Shown piece after piece: positions 9,354 through 16,792 of a stretch of 64,000 bases of DNA. Position 1 is the first letter of the stretch. Each line of letters starts with the position of its first letter. The notes beneath the pieces are model-generated. The model ran no database searches. It was not told the DNA's origin and saw nothing but the letters and a program-made list of their open reading frames with translations. Both the position numbers and the translations under genes were made by a program. This DNA comes from Streptomyces albireticuli. GTDB lineage: Bacteria; Actinomycetota; Actinomycetes; Streptomycetales; Streptomycetaceae. The stretch is from the NCBI RefSeq assembly GCF_002192455.1, contig NZ_CP021744.1, positions 3,068,001 to 3,132,000 of the forward strand, written 5' to 3'.

Positions 9354-10343
9354 TCACCCCGCGTACGCCACCTCCTCCCGCCGCGGGTCGGCGCGGAACG
9401 TGCGGCGGTACGTGTCCGGAGGCACTCCGAAAGCGCGGTTGAAGTGGCGGCGCAGCGTCGCCGCGCTGCCCATCCCGACGCGGGCCGCGATGTGGTCGAC
9501 GCTGTCGTCGGTGCTTTCGAGGAGCTCCTGCGCGCGGTGCAGGCGCTGTGTCAGGAGCCACTGCAACGGCGTCGTGCCGGTGACCGCCGTGAAGTGCCGG
9601 CCGAGGTTCCGCGAGCTCATGTGGGCGCGGCGGGCCAGGTCGGTGACGGTCAGCGGCTGGTCCAGCCGTTCGAGGGCCCAGGCCAGCACCTCGGCGAGGC
9701 CCGGCCCGTTGTCGGGCGGCACGGGGGCGGCGATGAACTGGGCCTGGCCGCCCGAGCGGTGCGGCGCGACGACGAGCCGGCGGGCCACCGCGTTGGCGAC
9801 GGCCGTGCCGTGGTCCGTGCGGACCAGGTGCAGGCACAGGTCGATCCCGGCGGCCCGGCCCGCCGAGGTGAGGACGGAGCCCTCGTCGATGTACAGCACC
9901 CTGGGGTCGACCTCGACGCCGGGATAGCGCGCGGCCAGCAGGTCCGCGTGCAGCCAGTGCGTGGTGGCGCGCCGCCCGTCGAGCAGGCCGGCGGCGGCCA
10001 GGGTGAAGGCGCCGGTGCAGATGGAGGCCACCCGCGCGCCGCCCTCGTGCGCGGCGCGCACGGCGTCGACCAGGTCGGCGGGCGGGGGCGCCTCGACGTC
10101 GTGGCAGGCGGGGACGATGACGGTGTCCGCGGCCGCGAGCGCGTCGAGGCCGTGCGGGGTGTCCGCGTGGAACCAGCCCCCGACCTGCGCGCCGGCCGGG
10201 GCGCAGACGGTGAAGTCGTACCAGGTGTCGACGAGATCGGGCCGCTCGGTGCCGAATATCGCGCAGGCGGCCGCCAGTTCCAGCAGGGGCATGCCGTCGG
10301 TGACGGCTAACGCTACAGAAGCCATGTCCGTAACTGTACGCAT
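9354..10343 (-). CDS. GlxA-family AraC transcriptional regulator (DJ-1/PfpI fused to HTH)
   Basis: 329 residues. The N-terminal 1-190 is a DJ-1/PfpI-like domain (VASICTGAFTLAAAGLLDGRRATTHW carries the ICTG nucleophile-elbow motif), here a likely ligand sensor. The C-terminal about 215-315 is the double helix-turn-helix of AraC proteins (DLARRAHMSSRNLGRHF and IAARVGMGSAATLRRHFNRAFGVPP). It is divergent from the MFS exporter, with about 50 bp between starts, so it probably controls that gene and itself. Start at 10343 or the ATG at 10325; neither has a good ribosome site. Whether it also acts on the hydrazine cluster 2.5 kb away is unknown. Confidence 0.85.
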   Translation of the reverse strand: MRTVTDMASVALAVTDGMPLLELAAACAIFGTERPDLVDTWYDFTVCAPAGAQVGGWFHADTPHGLDALAAADTVIVPACHDVEAPPPADLVDAVRAAHEGGARVASICTGAFTLAAAGLLDGRRATTHWLHADLLAARYPGVEVDPRVLYIDEGSVLTSAGRAAGIDLCLHLVRTDHGTAVANAVARRLVVAPHRSGGQAQFIAAPVPPDNGPGLAEVLAWALERLDQPLTVTDLARRAHMSSRNLGRHFTAVTGTTPLQWLLTQRLHRAQELLESTDDSVDHIAARVGMGSAATLRRHFNRAFGVPPDTYRRTFRADPRREEVAYAG

Positions 10344-10390
10344 CTTGTCGTTCCGGACGCTCGTGGCGAGGGGCGGGAAGTCGCCAGCAT

Positions 10391-11779
10391 GTGGGCATGA
10401 CCAAGCACGCGTTGACTTACCGCGACACCCCGGCGGGGAGTGCCGGGCCGCCGCCGGCCATCGACAAGTGGGCCTGGCTGCGCGCCGGGGTCGCCGTGGC
10501 GGCGGTGGGCTGGGGAGCCAACCAGTTCGCGCCGCTGCTGCTGCTCTACCGCTCCGAACTCGGCCTCTCGGCCGCGACCGTGCAGGCCACCTTCGGTCTG
10601 TACGCCATCGGGCTGGTCCCGGGCCTGCTGCTCGGCGGTCCGGTCTCGGACCGGTACGGCCGCCGCCGGCTGATCCTCCCGGCGCTGTTCATCTCCCTGC
10701 TCGGCAGCCTGCTGCTGATCGCGGGCGGGGACGCGCTGGGGCTGCTCTTCGCCGGCCGCGTGGTCTCCGGCATCGCCAGCGGCGCGGCCTTCAGCGCCGG
10801 CGCCGCCTGGATCAAGGAGCTCTCCCTCGCCGGGTCCGCCCGCGAGGCGAACCCCGGCCCCCGGCGGGCGACGATCACCATGACCATGGGCTTCGCCATG
10901 GGTCCCCTGGTGGCCGGTGCCCTCGCCCAGTGGGCGCCGTCGCCGACGGTGGTGGCGTACCTGCCGCACCTCGCCCTGACGCTCGTCTCCATCCCGCTGG
11001 TCATGCGCACGCCCGAGACCTGTGTGTCCAAGCGGCAGGACAGCCTGCTGCGGCAGCTGAAGGTGTCCGCGGTGCGCGAGCCCAGGTTCCGCAGCGTCGT
11101 GATGCCCCTGGCGCCCTGGGTGTTCGGCTCCGCGTCGGTCGCCCTCGCCTATCTGCCGGGCCTGGTCAAGGACCAGCTCGGGGACAGCGCCCTCGTGTTC
11201 AGCGCCTGCGTCACCGCGCTCACCGGTTTCGCGGGCATCCTCGTGCAGCCGCTGGCCCGCCGGGTGGACGACCCGCGCAAGCCCCGTCTGATCGCGATGT
11301 CGATGGCGATCGTCGTCGCCGGTCTGCTCGTCGCCGCGGCGGCCGCGCAGTGGTCGCAGCCGGTGCTGGTCGTGGCCGGGACGCTGGTGCTCGGCGCGGG
11401 TTACGGGTGCTGCCAGGTGTGCGGGCTGCTGGAGGTGCAGCGTCTGGCCCACCCGAAGGACCTGGCCGGGCTGACGGCCGTCTACCAGGCGCTCTCCTAC
11501 ATCGGGTTCGCCGCGCCGTTCCTGCTGGCCGCGTTCCAGGAGGCGATCCCCGCGAGCCTGCTGCTGGTCATCGCGGCGGGTCTCGCCACCCTCACCCTGA
11601 TCTGGACGAGCCTGCGGGCCGTACGTGTCCAGGGCGCGGCGGATGCCACGGGCCCCCTCGGCGTGACCGCGACAGCGGCCGGCGCGGGCGCGCCCACCGG
11701 CGTCACCGCCCCCGTCCTCACCGACGGCACCGCCCCCGTCCCCGCCGGCGGTGTCCGCTCCGGCGACGGGCCCGCCTGA
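10391..11779 (+). CDS. MFS transporter, drug/metabolite exporter type
   Basis: 462-residue inner-membrane protein with about 12 hydrophobic segments, the first beginning near residue 36. The MFS motif A is seen in the loop after the second helix (GGPVSDRYGRRRL). The long C-terminal tail (from about 415) is Ala/Gly/Thr-rich and probably disordered. GTG at 10391 is used because GGGAAG is ten bases upstream; ATG 10397 is an alternative. Divergent from the GlxA-type regulator and followed by a strong hairpin. It lies just ahead of the hydrazine operon in the same orientation and could export its product, but the 1.1 kb gap makes this only a suggestion. Confidence 0.85.
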   Translation: MGMTKHALTYRDTPAGSAGPPPAIDKWAWLRAGVAVAAVGWGANQFAPLLLLYRSELGLSAATVQATFGLYAIGLVPGLLLGGPVSDRYGRRRLILPALFISLLGSLLLIAGGDALGLLFAGRVVSGIASGAAFSAGAAWIKELSLAGSAREANPGPRRATITMTMGFAMGPLVAGALAQWAPSPTVVAYLPHLALTLVSIPLVMRTPETCVSKRQDSLLRQLKVSAVREPRFRSVVMPLAPWVFGSASVALAYLPGLVKDQLGDSALVFSACVTALTGFAGILVQPLARRVDDPRKPRLIAMSMAIVVAGLLVAAAAAQWSQPVLVVAGTLVLGAGYGCCQVCGLLEVQRLAHPKDLAGLTAVYQALSYIGFAAPFLLAAFQEAIPASLLLVIAAGLATLTLIWTSLRAVRVQGAADATGPLGVTATAAGAGAPTGVTAPVLTDGTAPVPAGGVRSGDGPA

Positions 11780-11832
11780 GTCCATGGCGGGAGGGCGGGC
11801 AGCCCCCGGACCCGCCCCCTCGCCCCCCGCAC

Positions 11833-11872
11833 CGCGGGGTCCCATGGCGCCCCCGAGCCCTGGGACCCCGCG
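11833..11872 (+). terminator. Hairpin after the MFS gene
   Basis: Perfect 12-bp inverted repeat (CGCGGGGTCCCA at 11833-11844 paired with TGGGACCCCGCG at 11861-11872) with a 16-base loop, about 55 bases after the MFS stop. There is no T-tract, as is common in Streptomyces terminators. Confidence 0.65.
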
Positions 11873-11929
11873 AATGCCTTTGCCCCGTAAGGAGTTTCGC
11901 CGCCTCCCCCCTCACCACATCCATGCACC

Positions 11930-11963
11930 TACCAATCAGTAGCCCATGAGTTACCGATTGGTA
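11930..11963. promoter_or_regulatory. Inverted repeat TACCAATC-N18-GATTGGTA
   Basis: Perfect 8-bp arms (11930-11937 and 11956-11963) separated by 18 bases, in an AT-richer patch ahead of the cluster. The spacing puts the half-sites about two and a half helical turns apart, which fits a dimeric regulator. No known operator consensus is recognised. Confidence 0.4.
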
Positions 11964-12174
11964 TTCGTGGGCCGGGAGCACCACCCTCACCCCCACCGTT
12001 CGATCGACGGCCAACCGACGGGCCGACCGGTATTTATGCGGCCTTGACGCCCCCGCCGCCCACCTTTCGATGGCGAGAGTGTGTGGCGCGGCCCACACTC
12101 ATCTAGTTTCCCACTGCATTCGAATCGCGGAACAAGGCATTCCACAACGCCTTTCCGCAGGTCACAGCAGCCTC

Positions 12175-12199
12175 TATTCAAGGATTGCCCTCTTGAATA
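12175..12199. promoter_or_regulatory. Inverted repeat TATTCAAG-N9-CTTGAATA, operator candidate
   Basis: Perfect 8-bp arms (12175-12182, 12192-12199) with a 9-base spacer, eight bases upstream of the TTGACC box at 12207. The position just ahead of a -35 element suits an activator or repressor site. No matching consensus is recalled. Confidence 0.45.
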
Positions 12200-12206
12200 T
12201 TCAGGG

Positions 12207-12236
12207 TTGACCTATCCCACTCCTTCATGGAGGATT
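12207..12236 (+). promoter_or_regulatory. Candidate promoter for the hydrazine operon
   Basis: TTGACC (12207-12212) is a good -35 element; AGGATT (12231-12236) after an 18-base spacer is a fair -10. Transcription would begin near 12243 and give a leader of about 670 bases before the cupin gene. The long leader, or another promoter closer to 12915, both remain possible. Confidence 0.35.
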
Positions 12237-12622
12237 GGTGACGTCCTTGGAGAAGACATTCACACACGGACGGGCACGGCGGTGACGAACCGGCTTCAGC
12301 CGGTGACGCCCGCCGGCGCCCGAGCTACGGGGGTATTCACCATGCGGCCCAACCTGATGTGACCTCGGTCGGCGGCACCGTCGACGCACGCCCCGCCACG
12401 GATCGCCACGCGCGACGCGGCCGGTGGCGCGGTCCTCGCCGCACACCGTGAAACAGCGCCGGTGAAATGGGCCTTCCGGCCCGGAGCACCGGATTCCCGG
12501 AACGCCCTTCCCTCTCTTACCGCCCGACGAAACGCTCCCCGGTCCGGCTCCGCCGGATCCTCTCGGCAGAGCGTGGGGCATGGCGGAAAGACACGGCGAC
12601 CACCCGGCGCTGCCTTTCTTTC

Positions 12623-12650
12623 GTCCCACCATTCCAGTCCCACCATTCCA
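12623..12650. repeat. Tandem duplication of a 14-bp unit
   Basis: GTCCCACCATTCCA occurs twice in perfect tandem (12623-12636 and 12637-12650) in the noncoding leader. The two copies are 14 bp apart, not a whole number of helical turns, so a simple slippage duplication is as likely as a paired binding site. Confidence 0.6.
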
Positions 12651-12914
12651 TGGGCCTGAGAAATACCTTTCCCGTGATGTCCTGTCGTCACGGCCGATGT
12701 CCCACAGCCGGCGCTGCCCTGCCCTGAATTACGGGCCCGCGTCCGCGCACCCCATCATTCCGATGAATCACCTCACGGTGGCCCCGTCGAATTTCCCCAT
12801 GCGCATCAGCGGTGGAATCCGACGGAAAGGCCTCCGCTGTCACCCGCCCCCGAAGTCGCCCCCGCATGCCCCGCGGCGGCGCGGCCGACGAGCCACGAGG
12901 AAAAGGGATTCGCC

Positions 12915-13310
12915 ATGTACGTACGTACCGCGGCCGAGGACGGCCACGTACGCAAGAACGGCATCGACGTCCGCCAGCTCTACCCCTGGGACGGCGTCGT
13001 CGTACCGCCCTGGAACAGCACCTTCTGCACCGTCCGGCCGCACGAGTCGAGCACGGAGCACGCGCACGCCACGGACGAGACGTTCATCTTCACGGCCGGG
13101 TCGGGCACGGTGCAGGTCGGTGACGAGCTGCGCCCCGTGACCGAGGGCGACGTCATCTACATCCCGCACGGCAACGCCCACATCGTCACCAACACCAGTG
13201 ACGACGCGCCGCTGACCTTCATCAGCGTCTACTGGCTCCAGCCCGCCACCGGCGGCGACCAGGCCACCGGCGGCGCGCAGGCCACGACCGGAGAGCCGGC
13301 CCGTGCCTGA
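12915..13310 (+). CDS. Stand-alone zinc-type cupin, half of a split hydrazine synthetase
   Basis: 131-residue single cupin barrel. Metal ligands of the cupin signature are visible: His49 and His51 (EHAHATDE), Glu55, and His89 (IPHGNAHIV). In the N-N forming enzymes of s56-p1 (Spb40), triacsin (Tri28) and formycin/pyrazomycin pathways the cupin is fused to a MetRS-like domain; it rearranges the ester of N6-hydroxylysine and an amino acid into an N-N bond. Here the cupin is its own gene whose last eight bases overlap the MetRS-like gene, so the two should be made in equal amounts and probably form a complex. ATG start with GAGGAAAAGGG 8-18 bases upstream. The C-terminal about 18 residues are a Gly/Ala/Thr-rich tail, possibly the remnant of a linker. 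Function by analogy, not proved. Confidence 0.8.
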   Translation: MYVRTAAEDGHVRKNGIDVRQLYPWDGVVVPPWNSTFCTVRPHESSTEHAHATDETFIFTAGSGTVQVGDELRPVTEGDVIYIPHGNAHIVTNTSDDAPLTFISVYWLQPATGGDQATGGAQATTGEPARA

Positions 13311-14871
13311 GCCGACCACCACCCCCGCCCCCCGCCGCGTCAACGTCAGCTTCTCCCCGCCCACCCCCAACGGCGACCTGCACCTGGGTCACCTGTCCGG
13401 GCCGGTGCTGGCCAGCGACGTGTGCGCCCGTTCCCAGAAGATCCTGGGCAACGACGTCGTGTACGCGTGCAGCACCGACGACAACCAGACGTACGTGGTC
13501 ACCACCGCGCAGCGGCTGGGCGTGACGCCCGAGGCCCTCATCCAGGAGGCCCTCGACAGCGTCCGGACGTCGCTGGACCTGGCCGGCGTCGAGGTCGACC
13601 TCTTCGAGCGGCCCGACGCCGACTACACGGAGTTCGTCCGGGACTTCTTCACCCACCTGTGGAAGCACGGCGCGTTCGACCGGCGCGAGGTCGACCTCCC
13701 GTACGACGCCGAGGCCGGGGAGTACCGGGCCGAGGCGTTCGTGACGGGCCGCTGCCCGACCTGTCTCGCCCACGCCCGGGCGGGCGTCTGCGAGGCCTGC
13801 GGCCTGTACAACCTGCCCGGTGCGCTGCTGCCGAGCGACTCCGCCACGGCGCTGCCGACCCGTCCCGTCTCCATCTGGGTCCTCGACCTGGAGCGCTACC
13901 GGTCGATGCTCACCAACTGGTACCGGTCCTCCGACGTCGAGCTCCGGCCCGACCTCCGGAAGGTCGTGGCCCGGACCCTCGAAGGCCGGCTGCCGTACAT
14001 CCCGATCACCTACCCCAGCGACTGGGGCATCCAGGTGGACTGGGACGGTCCGGACGCCCCGCCGCAGGCCGTCAACGCCTGGCCGGAGATCTACGTCGGC
14101 CACCTCTACTGGCCGCAGAAGGTCCGTGAGCAAGGGCGGTCGGGCTGCGACGAGTTCGTCCAGTTCATCGGGATCGACAACGGCTTCTACAACGCGTTCG
14201 TCTACCTCGCGCTGAAGCTGCTCGCGGTCCGGCACGGCCTGCCCGTCGAGCTCCCGGTCACCCGCACGCTCACCAACCAGTACTTCCTGCTGGAGGGCCG
14301 CAAGTTCTCCACCAGCAAGGGCGACGTGGTCTGGGCGCGCGAGTACCTGGAGAAGGCCGGCCGGGACCGGGCGCGGTTCGTCCTGTCGCTGACCAGCCCG
14401 GAGCTCCAGCAGTCCGAGTTCAGCGAGCAGGTGGCCGTCAACACCCTCCGGGACCGCTTCGACACCCCCCTCGCCACGATCGTCGAGACACTCGGCGAGC
14501 GGCTCGCGGGCCGGAGCGTCGACGCACCGCCCTCACCGTGGTGGACCACCGCGATCGAGGCCAGCGTGCGGCGCTTCGAGGCCGCGTACGACCTGGAGGG
14601 CTTCAGCATCCGCAAGGCGGCCGAGGCGCTCGCGCTGCACCTGGAGGTGCTCGCGCTGCGGGCCGGGCAGGTGCGGACCGACGACGCGAGCGACGTGTCC
14701 GGCGCCCTGCTGTTCCTCTGGACGCTCCGCACGCTCGCCTGGCCGGTCACTCCGGACCTGTCCGCCGCGGTGGCCGAGGCGTTCGGCGCCGGTCCCGCGG
14801 GCGCGGCCGCACCGCTGCTGCGGGACGCCGCGGTCCCGCCGGCCGGGGCGTTCGGCGCGCTCGTCGTCTGA
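13303..14871 (+). CDS. Methionyl-tRNA synthetase-like enzyme, amino-acid-activating half of hydrazine synthetase
   Basis: 522-residue class I aminoacyl-tRNA-synthetase fold. HLGH at 27-30 is the HIGH motif; KFSTSKG at 334-340 corresponds to KMSKS. A four-Cys zinc knuckle (Cys151, 154, 163, 166) is intact. ATP-binding and transfer chemistry should therefore work, but it sits in a biosynthetic operon, and its motifs differ from housekeeping MetRS. In the cupin/MetRS hydrazine synthetases this domain uses ATP to join an amino acid to the hydroxylamine oxygen of N6-hydroxylysine. GTG start lies inside the end of the cupin gene (8-base overlap). The C-terminal 150 residues are helical and correspond in place to the anticodon-binding domain. 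Which amino acid is activated is unknown; the neighbouring PanD suggests beta-alanine. Confidence 0.82.
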   Translation: MPEPTTTPAPRRVNVSFSPPTPNGDLHLGHLSGPVLASDVCARSQKILGNDVVYACSTDDNQTYVVTTAQRLGVTPEALIQEALDSVRTSLDLAGVEVDLFERPDADYTEFVRDFFTHLWKHGAFDRREVDLPYDAEAGEYRAEAFVTGRCPTCLAHARAGVCEACGLYNLPGALLPSDSATALPTRPVSIWVLDLERYRSMLTNWYRSSDVELRPDLRKVVARTLEGRLPYIPITYPSDWGIQVDWDGPDAPPQAVNAWPEIYVGHLYWPQKVREQGRSGCDEFVQFIGIDNGFYNAFVYLALKLLAVRHGLPVELPVTRTLTNQYFLLEGRKFSTSKGDVVWAREYLEKAGRDRARFVLSLTSPELQQSEFSEQVAVNTLRDRFDTPLATIVETLGERLAGRSVDAPPSPWWTTAIEASVRRFEAAYDLEGFSIRKAAEALALHLEVLALRAGQVRTDDASDVSGALLFLWTLRTLAWPVTPDLSAAVAEAFGAGPAGAAAPLLRDAAVPPAGAFGALVV

Positions 14872-14957
14872 GCGGACGGCGCCGGGCCCACGGGCTCCCC
14901 TTCGACTTCACCCTCTCCCTCACGTACGTACACACCCTCACAGAAAAGGTTTCCGCC

Positions 14958-15323
14958 ATGCTGCGCACCTTCATGCGTTCGAAGATCCACCGCGCCTCGA
15001 TCACCGACAGCAACCTGAACTACGTCGGCTCGATCACGATCTCCCCCGAGCTGCTGGACGCCGCCGACATCGGCGTCCACGAGCTCGTCCACGTCGTCAA
15101 CGTCAACAACGGCGCCCGGTTCGAGACCTACACGATCCTCGGCGCGCCCGGCGCCAACGAGGTCATCGTCAACGGCGCCGCCGCGCGCCTCGTCCAGCCC
15201 GCCGACAAGGTCATCATCATCGCCTACGGCCAGCTGTCCGAGGACGAGGTCGAGAACCACAAGCCGCGCGTCGTCCACGTGGACGACAGCAACAAGATCA
15301 TCGAGACCGCCACGGCGGCATGA
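14958..15323 (+). CDS. panD: Aspartate 1-decarboxylase (pyruvoyl enzyme), cluster copy
   Basis: 121 residues, normal PanD length. Converts L-aspartate to beta-alanine using a pyruvoyl group made by self-cleavage. The cleavage site Gly24-Ser25 (NYVGSIT) is present, as are Lys9, Arg54, Thr57, Tyr58 (NGARFETYTI) and Asn72 (VNGAAA), the residues used by the E. coli enzyme, so it should be active. ATG at 14958 has AAAAGG eight bases upstream. Here it is inside a secondary-metabolite operon and not beside panB/panC, so it most likely supplies beta-alanine to the pathway rather than to pantothenate. An alternative is that it decarboxylates a hydrazine-bearing aspartate analogue. It is followed by a GAAA-capped hairpin. 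Confidence 0.88.
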   Translation: MLRTFMRSKIHRASITDSNLNYVGSITISPELLDAADIGVHELVHVVNVNNGARFETYTILGAPGANEVIVNGAAARLVQPADKVIIIAYGQLSEDEVENHKPRVVHVDDSNKIIETATAA

Positions 15324-15347
15324 CCGGGGCGCACCCTTCCGCCGGAA

Positions 15348-15367
15348 GGCCGGCCGAAAGGCCGGCC
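15348..15367 (+). terminator. GAAA-tetraloop hairpin between panD and the N-hydroxylase gene
   Basis: Two copies of GGCCGGCC (15348-15355, 15360-15367) enclose GAAA, giving an 8-bp all-GC stem with a GNRA loop, 24 bases after the panD stop. A TTTT run follows only 20 bases later. It may be a partial terminator, an RNA processing or stability element, or separate the operon into two expression levels. Confidence 0.5.
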
Positions 15368-15421
15368 GGACGGCCCCCGCCCGACGTTTTACGTACGCGA
15401 TATGCCGAAGGTGCGTGAGCA

Positions 15422-16792
15422 ATGACGGATCAACAGATCTACTCCGTGCTGGGCGTCGGGTTCGGCCCGGCGAACCTGTCCCTCGCGGTGACCCTGGAGG
15501 AGCTCGGCTGGACCGGCCGGTCGCGGTTCGTCGAGCGGGCCGGCGACTTCCAGTGGCAGGACGAACAGCTGATCGCCGGCGCGGACATCCAGAACAATCC
15601 GTTCCGCGACCTCACCATGCCGCGCGACACCGGCAGCCGCTACACCTTTGTCAACTACCTGGCCTCGCAGGGCAGGCTGACCGACTACCTCCACCTGAAC
15701 GCCAAGTTCCCGCTGCGCCGGGAGTACGCGGGCTATCTGCGCTGGGTGGCCGACGCGTTCCGCGGGTCGGTGGACTACGGCGAGTCGGCGACGCGGCTCT
15801 CCGTGGTGGACTCCCCCGCCGGTGAGGTGTTCCGGCTGGAGACCGGCAGCGGCCGGGAGTACCTGGGCGAGAAGGTCGTCATCGGCACCGGGCGGTCGCC
15901 GCGCATCCCGGCGGTGTTCCAGCGCAGCCTGGGGCCCTCCGTCTTCCACGCGACCCGGTACCTCAGCTCCATGCGCCGCCTGAACGGCCGCGACCTCAAG
16001 GTGGCGGTCGTCGGCGGCAGCCAGAGCGCGATCGAGATCGTGCTCGACCTCCTCAACCGGCCGGACGTCGGGCAGGTCGTGTCCGTCCAGCGCGGCATCG
16101 GATTCCGGCTCAAGGACACCAGCCCGTACAGCAGGCGGGTGTTCCTCCCGGAGTTCATCGACTACTTCTATCCGCTCCCGAGCGAGGCGAAGCAGCGGAT
16201 CCGCGCGGAGCTGCGCTCGATCAACTACGCGGCGTGCGACCAGGACGTGATCGACCGGCTGGCGAGTGTGCAGCACGAGTACGAGCTGATGGGCTCGGAC
16301 CGGCTGCGCATGCTGACCTTCTCCGAGGTCGCCGAGGTCACCCCGCACGCGGGCGGCGCCGTCAACCGGCTCACGGTGCGCGACGTCAACCACGGGACGC
16401 TCAGCGCCTACGACGCCGACGTCGTGATCCTGGCGACGGGCTTCCGGGACTTCGGCCTCGGGCCCGACGACGAGCACTACCACCCCTTGCTGGAGGGCGT
16501 GGCCGACCGGCTCGCGCTGAACGACTACGGGCTGCCGGCCGTGGCGCGCGACTACTCGGTGCCGGTGCGGCAGTCCTACGGGCCGCGCCCGCTCCGCCTG
16601 TACCTCAACGGTCTGTGCGAGGCGAGCCACGGCATGGGGGACGCGGGGGCCCTGGCGGTGCTCTCCGCCCGGTCCACCGACATCGTCGAGTCCCTCATGC
16701 TCGAACCGGACGTCGTCCCCGAGCGGGACGGCGGGCTCCCGGCGGACGGACTCGTCGCCGGGGAGCGGCTGCGGGACGAGGCGCTCCGGTGA
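15422..16792 (+). CDS. L-lysine/ornithine N-hydroxylase-type flavin monooxygenase
   Basis: 456-residue FAD/NADPH N-hydroxylase. The FAD motif is VLGVGFGPANLSLAV (residues 9-23), the NADPH site VVGGSQSAIE (about 198-207), and the C-terminal ATGF box (about 340) is present, as in SidA/PvdA/IucD enzymes. In a hydrazine cassette the expected reaction is L-lysine to N6-hydroxy-L-lysine (compare Spb38, Tri26). The lack of siderophore synthetases nearby argues against a hydroxamate siderophore. ATG start with GAAGGTGCG upstream; stop overlaps the GTG of the next gene. Lysine versus ornithine preference cannot be read with certainty from sequence. Confidence 0.87.
   Translation: MTDQQIYSVLGVGFGPANLSLAVTLEELGWTGRSRFVERAGDFQWQDEQLIAGADIQNNPFRDLTMPRDTGSRYTFVNYLASQGRLTDYLHLNAKFPLRREYAGYLRWVADAFRGSVDYGESATRLSVVDSPAGEVFRLETGSGREYLGEKVVIGTGRSPRIPAVFQRSLGPSVFHATRYLSSMRRLNGRDLKVAVVGGSQSAIEIVLDLLNRPDVGQVVSVQRGIGFRLKDTSPYSRRVFLPEFIDYFYPLPSEAKQRIRAELRSINYAACDQDVIDRLASVQHEYELMGSDRLRMLTFSEVAEVTPHAGGAVNRLTVRDVNHGTLSAYDADVVILATGFRDFGLGPDDEHYHPLLEGVADRLALNDYGLPAVARDYSVPVRQSYGPRPLRLYLNGLCEASHGMGDAGALAVLSARSTDIVESLMLEPDVVPERDGGLPADGLVAGERLRDEALR

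Larger units (their letters stand above)
11873..12914. other. Long noncoding leader of the hydrazine cluster
   Basis: About 1.04 kb without a believable gene. Short open frames here lack ribosome sites and normal codon bias. It is noticeably AT-richer than its surroundings between about 11930 and 12240 and again at 12600-12800. It holds at least three inverted repeats (11930-11963, 12078-12099, 12175-12199), a promoter-like box (12207-12236) and a 14-bp tandem repeat (12623-12650). The cluster promoter and any operator or leader RNA should lie here. Confidence 0.6.

Noticed and set aside
12081..12362. 93-residue open frame in the leader of the hydrazine cluster
   Set aside because: No ribosome site, wrong codon bias and no recognisable domain; the stretch fits regulatory DNA better.
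13303..14871. Housekeeping metG or a self-resistance MetRS
   Set aside because: Motifs are altered (KFSTSK), it is translationally coupled to a cupin and lies between pathway genes; the hydrazine role fits better, though a resistance role is not excluded.
15422..16792. Siderophore (hydroxamate) cluster reading of the N-hydroxylase
   Set aside because: No NIS synthetase, NRPS, TonB-like or ABC iron-uptake genes nearby; the cupin/MetRS neighbours indicate hydrazine formation.
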